DNA of 12,029 bases from JARYLZ01 sp964388275 (GTDB lineage: Bacteria > Bacteroidota > Ignavibacteria > SZUA-365). Position numbers and translations under genes: made by a program. Positions 1-6,844 of this stretch are shown here, piece by piece. Below the pieces are notes generated by a model. It worked only from the letters and a program-made list of their open reading frames with translations, did no database searches and had not been told where the DNA came from. The number at the start of each line of letters is the position of its first letter. Positions within the stretch are counted from its first letter, which is position 1. The DNA is taken from positions 1-12,029 of the forward strand of contig CAYLZD010000067.1 of assembly GCA_964388275.1 (NCBI GenBank), in the 5' to 3' direction.

Positions 1-125
1 CTTCCGAGTTCGGTCAGCAACTTTCCGAGTTCGGTCAGCAAGCTTCCGAGTTCGGTCAGCAAGCTTCCGAGTTATGTCAGCAACGTTATACGAGATGTCA
101 GCAGAGTTCCACGAGATGTAAGCAA
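1..125. repeat. 21-bp tandem repeat array (six units, decaying)
   Basis: Six head-to-tail units are visible, with boundaries near 1-20, 21-41, 42-62, 63-83, 84-104 and 105-125. The first is cut by the window start or is one base short. The shared core of units 1-3 is ttccgagttcggtcagcaa, with differences only in the one or two bases before it. Unit 4 changes the middle to ttatg, and units 5 and 6 keep only the gatgt(c/a)agca part, so identity falls steadily from left to right. The period is seven codons and no stop occurs in the well-conserved units in any forward frame. Frame 1 reads LPSSVSK-like heptapeptides and stops at 142-144. Frame 3 reads SEFGQQA-like heptapeptides and stays open to 464. 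The array continues to the left edge, so its full length is unknown. It could be an intergenic minisatellite or the repeat tail of a gene entering from the left. Confidence 0.9.
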
Positions 126-919
126 AGTATCAAACGGGAATTAGGATATGGAACCGGTGCTTTACGCTGTCATAAACGCATGAAAACAATGATGTTTGGG
201 AAGAGTGGTTTCCCGGACGCCGAGTCCGGCGGGGCCGCTGATCCGGTCGGTGAACGGTTTTCGGTGAAATTTCGTGCTCGCATCGGCGTGGCAGCGCGCA
301 TTGTGCGCGCGCTGAAAGGCGCGGCCGATGAAGATGTATCCATTGTCGCTCGCGCCATCTCACTGCCGGCGCCGGCGGGAGACGATGCTTCGCCCGCATG
401 TGAACTTGGTGAGCGGTCCTCACGAAGGCCACCTATGCCCGCGTATCCGCTGTTTCCGGGATGAAGATATCAGCCGCTTCGTAATCGGCCGGCGACGTGT
501 TGGATTCAGGAATAAAAAACTCTATTATTCCCTAAATTTGCACCAGAATCAAAATCCCCCGAAGTCGTTTCATGCGCTCAACCGACGCCGAATGCTCATT
601 CCGTGAAACGACGCCACGCTCGGAGTATGGCCGGGCGGGAGAGCTCAGGTGTACCGTTTTCGACTTGCCGGACAGGGCAAGAGGCTGCAAGGCGCTGTTC
701 GTAATGCTGACTACTGAACTGCCTATGATCCGTATAAGCGCCGGCGCGAGCAAAGCATGGCTGCACAAAACCGTGGATACTTCAGAACTTCCAACGCTGC
801 TTGAAGAGCGGAGTGATTCCGGTCGGAGATTCCCAGGGAAAAACGAATCGAGAAATACGGAACGGAAATGCCGATTCCAGTGAGATATACCATTCAATCC
901 ATAATCCATGGAGGACAAA
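126..919. other. Long stretch without a supported gene
   Basis: I see no gene I can support here. One forward frame is open from the window start to the stop at 462-464, running through the repeat array, but the translated part after the array has no signal peptide, domain or motif I recognise. ORFs at 572-883 (plus) and 532-918 (minus) are equally featureless. Two small GC-rich inverted repeats occur: a 6-bp stem CCGGAC/GTCCGG at 213-229 and a CAGCGCGC/GCGCGCTG stem at 292-314. The last part is the leader of the gene starting at 920, with a GGAGG Shine-Dalgarno sequence at 910-914. The stretch may hold decayed sequence or an unrecognised RNA. Confidence 0.5.
910..914 (+). promoter_or_regulatory. 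Shine-Dalgarno sequence that decides the start at 920
   Basis: GGAGG lies five bases before the ATG at 920. It overlaps the alternative in-frame ATG at 908, which has no such site upstream. Starting at 920 also gives a clean signal peptide, while starting at 908 would place MEDK in front of it. Confidence 0.75.
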
Positions 920-3900
920 ATGTTTCGCGGCGCGTTATTGATTTTGTTCTGCGTCGGCTTCGTGCCCCTCGAATCGCTCGACGCTCAATCAGTGAATGTC
1001 GTTCAACCGTTCTGCACGAATTTCGAAGACAATTCAACGCACAACTGGGTGGGGAATTATTCGAATACCGCCATACAGCTTGAAACCGTCAATCACTATC
1101 TTCACTGCACCGACGATCAGGGGCCATCGTCCATCGTCGTCACCAGCGGCACCGAGTATCTCGGCGACTGGACCCAGATAATGAGCACCTGCTGCGGTGC
1201 CTTATGGTACGACATCAGAATAATCGACGACGCCTGGCAGCAGGGTGACAATTTCGCGCTTCCGAACATGGTGCCGTATATCATTTTCTACGGGAGCCAT
1301 GGTTCCGAGCGCGCGGGATGGTACCCGAATTTCTCGGTCGTGGAAGGAGGTCCATGGACAACCGTGAAAGCTCCGGTCACCAACTGCAACGGCGACGTGT
1401 TTCCCGCAAGCGCCTCCGGTCAGTGGCGTGTCTGGGATTCCAACGGGAACCAGATAGTCTCCGGTTCGGCGGGGGCCGGCGCGGTTTGGCAGAGCATATT
1501 CTCGAACATCGTGAAGATATTGCTCCCCATAGAGTGGGGGGCTCCGAGACCCACGGAGAAGGTCGCATATGACAACCTTTGCATCAAAAATGACGATTGC
1601 ATATGCGGCGAGATGGAATTTCTGCCGCCGCCGACCGGTTATCCCGACACATCATACGTGATAAACACCGGATGCTGCTGGTCCGCGAAGCATCAGAACC
1701 AGAATCCGGCGGGCACCCCCATCACCAAGGTTAAATTCGTTCTGTCGCCGGCTTCGGCGCGTTTCGCCACAAATGCATCGGTGGAGGGAACGGCTCAATC
1801 CGTATATCACTGGACGGTGCTCGGAGGCGGCGGCACCAACACGCTGACCTTCGGCGGTGATCCGGTGCCGATCAACCAGACGCTCGAGTTGCTGGATTTC
1901 TGCATCGACCGGACTTCGGTTTTCGGACCTTTTACAATAACATGGTCGACATTGGATGCCGCCGGCAATACGGTCTGCACGGGAACGTATGCCGCGGAAT
2001 GCGATCCTCCCTGCGATCAGATCGACATCGTTCCCGTATCCACCGATCCGGCGAACTGCTGCGCAACATTGACGATAGACAATCAGTGGCATGCGCTGCT
2101 GATCAGAAAAGTGCGCATGTACACCGTGCCGCCGGTTAAAATAGCGGGCATTACGGCGTCGAGTCCGTGGAGCGGATTCCCGACGGGCGGATTTCCGTTG
2201 AATTCGGTGCTGGGCACATACACGCCCGGTTTGCCGCTGGGACTCTGTCAACCGTTCGACATCTGCTTCTCCGGCCAGAACAACACGCCTTTCTATCTTT
2301 ACTTCGAATTCATGGACAACAACCAGAGGGTCTGGTGCCGCGATTCCATGCTGATCACCTGCGGAAAGGGGGACGACTGCTGCAGCAACGACAGTCAGAA
2401 GGGCTGCACCACATACGCGAGCGCATCCATGAACTGCAACGGCGCGGGAGGCGCGGACCTTTTCCTGAACGCGTTTTCAGCTCCGAAGCGGGTGACCAGA
2501 TTCGCTGTAACACTGCTGAGTGTTTACGGCACGGCGGGGGGCAATCCCGCCCCGCTTCCCGTTTCCGCGCGTATAGACCAGGCGTCGGGATGCAACGGCC
2601 CGTTGGTGCCCTCGACCGGCGATCCGTTCAACCTGCCCGAGAGTGTCGAGAATCTCTGGATGCCCGGCGGATCCAGCCCGTTGTACGAGTATCCGTGCGT
2701 AAGCAGCGGCGCGGCGCTCAGCGATGTATATGCGCGCTCGCATCCGGGGACCTCGCAGGTCGTATGGGGGAATTACCCGCCTCAGACGTATCCGACCTGG
2801 CCATCGATTTCCATGAATCCGGGAGTGGACTTCATGCTGCATCTGGCGTTTACAGCCCCTGTCTCCGTCACCAGACTCCACTTCTGCCTGCAATACCAGT
2901 ACACGTACGAGAATTGCTGCACCTGCGATACGGTCAAGTGGGATTCCGTGAGCGTCACATTGATAAGGAGCGTCATTTTCGGCACAAGAAGAAATCCGTG
3001 CAACGAAGTGCTGACGCCCATCGGCGTTCCGATGGGCTTGCTGGAAAGCGGCGGCGAACAGGAATCGGCTCCCGCCGGAAGCGGCGCCGTCGAGACCACG
3101 GCGACTTCGGAGGACGGCGTCTATATTGAAATGGCGGACCTCAACTTCGGCACGCTGTACTTCAACTTCCCGGCATTGTCCGACTCGCTCAACAAGTACA
3201 AGGTCGTGGAGTTGAGCGTGAAACCCGAAGCCGACGTGCAGATGGTGGCCATGTACAACCTTTCCGACGGATCGTTCGCCCGCGTGGCCCGAGGCGGGGC
3301 CTATGCCGAACTCCAATTGGCGGAGAAAAGCAGCGCGGTATTCAGTCTCGCCTACTTCAATCCGAAAAACAAGAGGGTGATACAAAACGCGGTCGCCGTT
3401 CGGATAGTGTCTCTCGAAAATCCCAAGGACACCATCAAAGAGACCGGTTTGGTATTTGCGCGCGTCCCGATTCCTCAAGGTTCCGCCCGGGATTCGATAG
3501 GACTCGACAAACTCTCGCATCCCATACAGGTGCACACCTACGCCGTGTATTTCGAGAACGCGAACAGCAGCAGGGAAAAGGTCCATCAGATAGTGCTCAA
3601 ACCGAAGAACAATGCAGCGATCATCGCAGTGGGGCCCGCCTCGGACACCACGCAGGTGACGCTGAGGAGTTACTACGACGCGCCGAGCGGATTGTATTAC
3701 GCATACACCGACCCGTGCAAGGGCTGCGAGGCGGAAGGCATGGAAGCGGGGAAGAAGCTGCATCCCATATACCTGACGGTATCCGGGGCGGTCTCGGAGT
3801 CGGTGACTTTGGATTACTCCACAGTAAACGACAGAGGAGATACCATCTCTGCCGGCGAAGTCATGCTCCGGGGTCCGCTCACGACCGACGTGCGCGGCGG

Positions 3901-4201
3901 CGAAGGAGAAGCGGAATACCGCGCGGCGCCGGGCGATGCGTTCCTCGCTTCCTGCTACCCGAATCCGGCGTCCAATTCCGCCACCATACAATTCACACTT
4001 GCCCGTCCGATGGACGGCGTGACCTTGACGGTCGCCGACGCCGCCGGCCGTGAGATCGCCCGTCTGGTCGACGGACAGGCATTGGGTCAGGGCGAGCATG
4101 CTTTCGTATACAACACGCTTCTACTGCCGGCCGGCACGTACTACTACACGTTGACCGCCGGGCAGGTGCGGCAGACTCGAGCTCTGAAGATAGTCCGCTG
4201 A
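920..4201 (+). CDS. Large secreted cysteine-rich protein with T9SS C-terminal sorting domain
   Basis: A protein of 1093 residues, function unknown, expected to be exported and then secreted or surface-anchored by the type IX system. Residues 1-23 form a signal peptide with likely cleavage after LDAQ. Residues about 25-225 look like a beta-sandwich of the lectin/jelly-roll kind. Two divergent cysteine modules follow, about 227-361 and 365-481. Each starts with a CC pair (252-253 and 380-381) and ends with three cysteines at matching spacing (328/353/361 and 449/473/481). More CC pairs lie at 91-92, 487-488 and 666-667. A beta-rich region without recognised family fills about 690-1000. The tail from about 1008 has CYPNP, DAAGREIARLV, LPAGTYYYT and a final LKIVR, as expected for a type A sorting domain. 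Start is set by GGAGG at 910. A strong hairpin follows 20 bases after the stop, so it is probably transcribed alone. Binding or adhesion is a guess. Confidence 0.93.
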   Translation: MFRGALLILFCVGFVPLESLDAQSVNVVQPFCTNFEDNSTHNWVGNYSNTAIQLETVNHYLHCTDDQGPSSIVVTSGTEYLGDWTQIMSTCCGALWYDIRIIDDAWQQGDNFALPNMVPYIIFYGSHGSERAGWYPNFSVVEGGPWTTVKAPVTNCNGDVFPASASGQWRVWDSNGNQIVSGSAGAGAVWQSIFSNIVKILLPIEWGAPRPTEKVAYDNLCIKNDDCICGEMEFLPPPTGYPDTSYVINTGCCWSAKHQNQNPAGTPITKVKFVLSPASARFATNASVEGTAQSVYHWTVLGGGGTNTLTFGGDPVPINQTLELLDFCIDRTSVFGPFTITWSTLDAAGNTVCTGTYAAECDPPCDQIDIVPVSTDPANCCATLTIDNQWHALLIRKVRMYTVPPVKIAGITASSPWSGFPTGGFPLNSVLGTYTPGLPLGLCQPFDICFSGQNNTPFYLYFEFMDNNQRVWCRDSMLITCGKGDDCCSNDSQKGCTTYASASMNCNGAGGADLFLNAFSAPKRVTRFAVTLLSVYGTAGGNPAPLPVSARIDQASGCNGPLVPSTGDPFNLPESVENLWMPGGSSPLYEYPCVSSGAALSDVYARSHPGTSQVVWGNYPPQTYPTWPSISMNPGVDFMLHLAFTAPVSVTRLHFCLQYQYTYENCCTCDTVKWDSVSVTLIRSVIFGTRRNPCNEVLTPIGVPMGLLESGGEQESAPAGSGAVETTATSEDGVYIEMADLNFGTLYFNFPALSDSLNKYKVVELSVKPEADVQMVAMYNLSDGSFARVARGGAYAELQLAEKSSAVFSLAYFNPKNKRVIQNAVAVRIVSLENPKDTIKETGLVFARVPIPQGSARDSIGLDKLSHPIQVHTYAVYFENANSSREKVHQIVLKPKNNAAIIAVGPASDTTQVTLRSYYDAPSGLYYAYTDPCKGCEAEGMEAGKKLHPIYLTVSGAVSESVTLDYSTVNDRGDTISAGEVMLRGPLTTDVRGGEGEAEYRAAPGDAFLASCYPNPASNSATIQFTLARPMDGVTLTVADAAGREIARLVDGQALGQGEHAFVYNTLLLPAGTYYYTLTAGQVRQTRALKIVR

Positions 4202-4221
4202 GAGCAGCGCGCTTGCGACGA

Positions 4222-4256
4222 GAATCCCGGCATCCTGATACAGGATGCCGGGATTC
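4222..4256. terminator. Perfect 16-bp hairpin, probable transcription terminator
   Basis: GAATCCCGGCATCCTG (4222-4237) pairs without mismatch with CAGGATGCCGGGATTC (4241-4256) across an ATA loop. It lies 20 bases after the stop of the large secreted protein. There is no T-run after it on either strand, so it is not a textbook intrinsic terminator. It could end transcription in another way or protect the 3' end of the mRNA. Confidence 0.65.
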
Positions 4257-4355
4257 GTTCCTATGCTCTACAACTATTTCAGCGAGTGCGCCATCAGGGC
4301 GCTTCCGCCGACCGCGTATCCTTGCCCGAAGAACACCCGTCACCATCGGCGCCGG

Positions 4356-4386
4356 TTTGAACCTGCCGGCACAAATGATATTTTTC
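4356..4386 (+). promoter_or_regulatory. Possible Bacteroidota-type promoter
   Basis: TTTG at 4356-4359 is followed after 19 bases by TATTTTTC at 4379-4386. The known Bacteroides primary-sigma consensus is TTTG, about 19 bases, then TAnnTTTG, so only the last base differs. It sits in a small AT-rich patch of otherwise GC-rich DNA, and transcription from it would give a leader of about 200 bases before the ATG at 4598. The match could arise by chance. Confidence 0.35.
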
Positions 4387-4500
4387 TTTCCGTAATCCTC
4401 TCCCTGCCCGGGCATTGCGGACTGAAATCTCCGAAAGAGGGTTTGCATGCGTCGAGTCGGGCGGATTCCGGCTATCATGTCGTAACAATGGACAGGAAAA

Positions 4501-4570
4501 AAGTATGCAAGCTGAGTGGAAACGCGCCGATTCGTCGTGCCGGCGCAAGTCCATGCGAGCTGGAAACGCG
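4501..4570 (+). repeat. Imperfect direct repeat in the leader of the beta-helix gene
   Basis: Two copies begin at 4501 and 4547. Copy one (4501-4526) reads AAGT, ATGCAAGC, TGAG, TGGAAACGCG. Copy two (4547-4570) reads AAGT, CC, ATGCGAGC, TGGAAACGCG. Allowing the short insertions, 21 of 22 aligned bases agree, and the last ten are identical. The copies end 72 and 28 bases before the ATG at 4598. They could be paired operator sites, part of an RNA structure, or a small local duplication. Confidence 0.55.
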
Positions 4571-4597
4571 TCTCATATAGCGGAAGGCGGAACCGTC

Positions 4598-6055
4598 ATG
4601 CTGAAACGCAATTCATTTCGAATCCGGCAAGTTCTCCTCGCCGCCGTCCTTCTGCCGGCCTGCGCGTTTTCCACCGACTGGCGGGTGGGTCCCGGCCGAG
4701 CACTGACACTTCCCAGCCAGGCCGCCGCGCTCGCGAAGGACGGCGATACCGTGACGATAGAGGCGGGAAGCTACGTGGACTGCGCCTTCTGGACGCAAAA
4801 CGATTTGCTGATACGCGGCGAGGGCGGCTATGCAGTGCTGCGCGACAAGTGCTGCGGCGGCAAGGCCATCTGGGTGATTCAGGGCCGCAATACGACGGTA
4901 AGACATATCGAGTTCACCGGCGCCGCCGTGCCCGACAGGAACGGGGCCGGCATCAGGCAGGAAGGGCCGGATCTCCTTGTACAACACTGCTACTTCCACG
5001 ACAACGAGAACGGCATACTGACCGGCGCGAACAAGGAGAGCAGCATACGCGTGGAGCATACGCATTTCGACAACAACGGGCACGGCGACGGCTATTCACA
5101 CAACATGTACATCGGACACGTGGGCAGTTTCGAAATAAGTTCGAGTTGGACGCACAGGGCGAGGGTGGGACACAATATCAAAAGCAGGGCGGACAGCAAC
5201 CGCATTCTCTACAACCGCATATCCAACGAGGACGACGGAACGGCCAGCAGGGACATAGACCTGCCCAACGGGGGCTATGCACTCATAATGGGTAACGTGC
5301 TGCAGCACGGCCCGCGCACGCAGAATTCCAACACCTGCGGATACGGCATGGAGGGGCTGAGCAACGCGTCGAAGACACTGCTATTGGTGAACAACACTTT
5401 CGTCAGCCAACGCGGCGCGGGCGCCTTCGTGCAGATGCCGGGCACGGGCGTAGATTCTCTGGTGATGATCAACAACCTCTTCGCCGGCACGGGATCGCTG
5501 TTGTCAGGCACGGCCTCGCTCGTCGACACGCAGGCGAACCTGCTGCTGCGCGATCCGGCGGCGGCGGCCTTCGCGGACGCAGCCGGCTGGGATTACAGGC
5601 CGACCCTGATGTCTCCCACGGTGGACGCCGGTATCGACAGCGAAGAGCTGCGGCCCTTGCTTCAATACAAGCATCCCGCTGATTCCGAACCAAGGATCCC
5701 GCACGGCGCGCCGGATATCGGCGCATTCGAGTTTACTCCAAGCACCGGTTGCGAAACAGCGCCGATGCCGCCAGCCGCGGTCGTCGAAAGCGGCCCGGTA
5801 CTGTATCAGAACCATCCCAATCCCTGCGCCTCATCGACTCTGCTCGCTTTCCGGCTCACTGAAGCCGGCGGCGTTATAATCCGCGTATGCGACGCGCTGG
5901 GACGGGATCAGCTGCCGCCGGTAAGACGGACATTCCATTCGGCCGGACAGCATGGCATACGACTCGACACGTCACCGTTGCGCTGCGGCATTTATTTTTG
6001 CATTCTGGAAAGCGCCGGTTTGATCGCCGCGCGCACTCTGACGGTTCTGCGATGA
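4598..6055 (+). CDS. Secreted right-handed parallel beta-helix protein with T9SS C-terminal domain
   Basis: A protein of 485 residues. Residues 1 to about 25 form a signal peptide (basic MLKRNSFRIR, then a hydrophobic run). A LPAC at 20-23 resembles a lipobox, but proline at -2 and the sorting tail argue for ordinary cleavage. Residues about 30-370 are a right-handed beta-helix: short beta-rungs with N/D/G turns and repeated phrases of the type HCYFHDNENGI, HTHFDNNGH, YNRIS, VNNTFVSQ and INNLFAG. Conserved-looking blocks are SHNMYIGH (167-174), GHNIKSR (191-197) and DIDLPNGG (219-226). From memory these recur in a family annotated only as beta-helix proteins. Such folds often bind or cut polysaccharides, but I cannot name a catalytic residue. 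The tail (401-485) has HPNP, CDALGRD and a final TLTVLR. Start 4598 is chosen for the signal peptide; GGAAGG at 4582-4587 is a weak Shine-Dalgarno site. The frame is open further upstream without a signal. Confidence 0.9.
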   Translation: MLKRNSFRIRQVLLAAVLLPACAFSTDWRVGPGRALTLPSQAAALAKDGDTVTIEAGSYVDCAFWTQNDLLIRGEGGYAVLRDKCCGGKAIWVIQGRNTTVRHIEFTGAAVPDRNGAGIRQEGPDLLVQHCYFHDNENGILTGANKESSIRVEHTHFDNNGHGDGYSHNMYIGHVGSFEISSSWTHRARVGHNIKSRADSNRILYNRISNEDDGTASRDIDLPNGGYALIMGNVLQHGPRTQNSNTCGYGMEGLSNASKTLLLVNNTFVSQRGAGAFVQMPGTGVDSLVMINNLFAGTGSLLSGTASLVDTQANLLLRDPAAAAFADAAGWDYRPTLMSPTVDAGIDSEELRPLLQYKHPADSEPRIPHGAPDIGAFEFTPSTGCETAPMPPAAVVESGPVLYQNHPNPCASSTLLAFRLTEAGGVIIRVCDALGRDQLPPVRRTFHSAGQHGIRLDTSPLRCGIYFCILESAGLIAARTLTVLR

Positions 6056-6210
6056 CTGATCCGGCAAATGAATCAAGTGCTTTCCGGACGAGCGACGCCG
6101 GCGGGACTCTGAAAATCAACCGGTCGGGCAATACCGTGGAAACTTGCGCATCGGTGACGGGTTCCGTTTCGTCCCCGGCGATCAACGGCGGTTTCGAGGC
6201 GCGCGGGTGA
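6052..6210 (+). CDS. Possible small ORF bridging two genes
   Basis: An ATG at 6052 overlaps the stop of the beta-helix gene (ATGA), and its TGA at 6208-6210 overlaps the GTG chosen for the nuclease (GTGA). The 52 codons between encode a polar peptide starting MTDPANESSAFRTSD, rich in S, T, G and N, with no membrane segment or motif I know. The double overlap is what translational coupling would look like. Against it, this frame is open well upstream as a shadow of the beta-helix gene, there is no clear Shine-Dalgarno site, and the nuclease start is itself uncertain. If it is not a gene, 6056-6206 is plain intergenic DNA. Confidence 0.25.
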   Translation: MTDPANESSAFRTSDAGGTLKINRSGNTVETCASVTGSVSSPAINGGFEARG

Positions 6211-6707
6211 AGGCGGGTAATTCCTCCTCGAGCCAAAGCTCTTCCGCGAAGCTTTTCGCGCTATGCATGTTGCTGTCGGCGCTGTCGTCCTGCGACGCGC
6301 AGGGCATAAGGGGCGTCGTGACGGCCGTGAAGGACGGCGACACGATAGAGCTTCGCGCCGACACCGCCAAGCACAGGATACGCCTCTACGGCATCGATTG
6401 CCCGGAAAAGGGGCAGGCCTTCGGGCAGAAAGCCAAGCAGTTCACAGGCGAATTGTGCTTCGGCAAGCGGGTTTCCGTCGTGACGCACGGACGCGACCGA
6501 TACGGGAGAATAGTAGGGGAGGTGATACTTCCGGACGGACGGATTCTCAACCGCGAGCTGGTGGCGGCCGGACTGGCATGGTGGTACAGGAAGTATTCCC
6601 GCGATCCGCTTCTCGAACGCCTCGAAGCGGAAGCGCGCAGGGCGAAGCGCGGGCTCTGGAGCGAAGCCCATCCCACGCCGCCGTGGGAGTTCAGAACGAC
6701 GCGATAG
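6207..6707 (+). CDS. Thermonuclease-family (staphylococcal nuclease-like) lipoprotein
   Basis: A protein of 166 residues from the GTG at 6207. The SNase fold is a calcium-dependent nuclease of DNA and RNA. The catalytic set is complete when aligned by eye with S. aureus nuclease: D43 and D45 in KDGDT (D19, D21), R59 in RIRLYG (R35), D64 and E67 in IDCPE (D40, E43) and R101 in RDRYGR (R87). Thr41 is replaced by Cys65, common in bacterial homologues. The C-terminus PPWEF is typical of the family. Residues 1-28 are a hydrophobic leader and LSSC ends at Cys29, a good lipobox, so the enzyme is probably a membrane lipoprotein, outer-membrane or periplasmic. GAGG at 6196-6199 supports the GTG. A TTG at 6144 is an alternative start and would only lengthen the polar region before the leader. 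It has no T9SS tail, unlike its neighbours. A role in digesting external DNA is inference. Confidence 0.9.
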   Translation: MKAGNSSSSQSSSAKLFALCMLLSALSSCDAQGIRGVVTAVKDGDTIELRADTAKHRIRLYGIDCPEKGQAFGQKAKQFTGELCFGKRVSVVTHGRDRYGRIVGEVILPDGRILNRELVAAGLAWWYRKYSRDPLLERLEAEARRAKRGLWSEAHPTPPWEFRTTR

Positions 6708-6844
6708 CGGACGGTGAGCCGCGGCAAGTCTTCGTGGCGCGGCATCGCCCGAAACAGCCGGTCGGACTCCTCACTTGCCGGCGATTGTCTTATATTCCGG
6801 CGTAAGGAGAAATACAACTCCGCAATACGTCAAGGAGATCAGCC

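Noticed and set aside
292..314. GC-rich inverted repeat CAGCGCGC/GCGCGCTG
   Set aside because: Short, low-complexity and not placed after or before a supported gene; too weak to call a terminator.
533..541. Exact TAnnTTTGY match (taaatttgc) to the Bacteroidota -7 element
   Set aside because: No TTTG or TTG lies at the expected distance upstream; the nearest TTG is 30 bases away. A single short match is expected by chance in a window of this size.
2477..4099. Long minus-strand ORF (540 codons) opposite the large secreted protein
   Set aside because: It is a shadow of the plus-strand gene: the plus-strand frame has the signal peptide, domain pattern and sorting tail, and the minus frame shows no domain.
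4274..4336. Minus-strand reading FFGQGYAVGGSALMAHSLK followed by a stop, which looks like a protein C-terminus facing the hairpin
   Set aside because: The frame is broken by a stop at 4340-4342 after 22 codons, and I found no continuation in that frame. It may be a remnant but cannot be supported as a gene.
4415..4597. Upstream extension of the beta-helix gene from a TTG at 4415
   Set aside because: It would put 61 polar residues before a good signal peptide, with no Shine-Dalgarno site. The start at 4598 explains the protein better.
6718..6743. GCCGCG/CGCGGC inverted repeat after the nuclease gene
   Set aside because: A 6-bp stem with a 14-base loop and no T-run; not enough for a terminator call.
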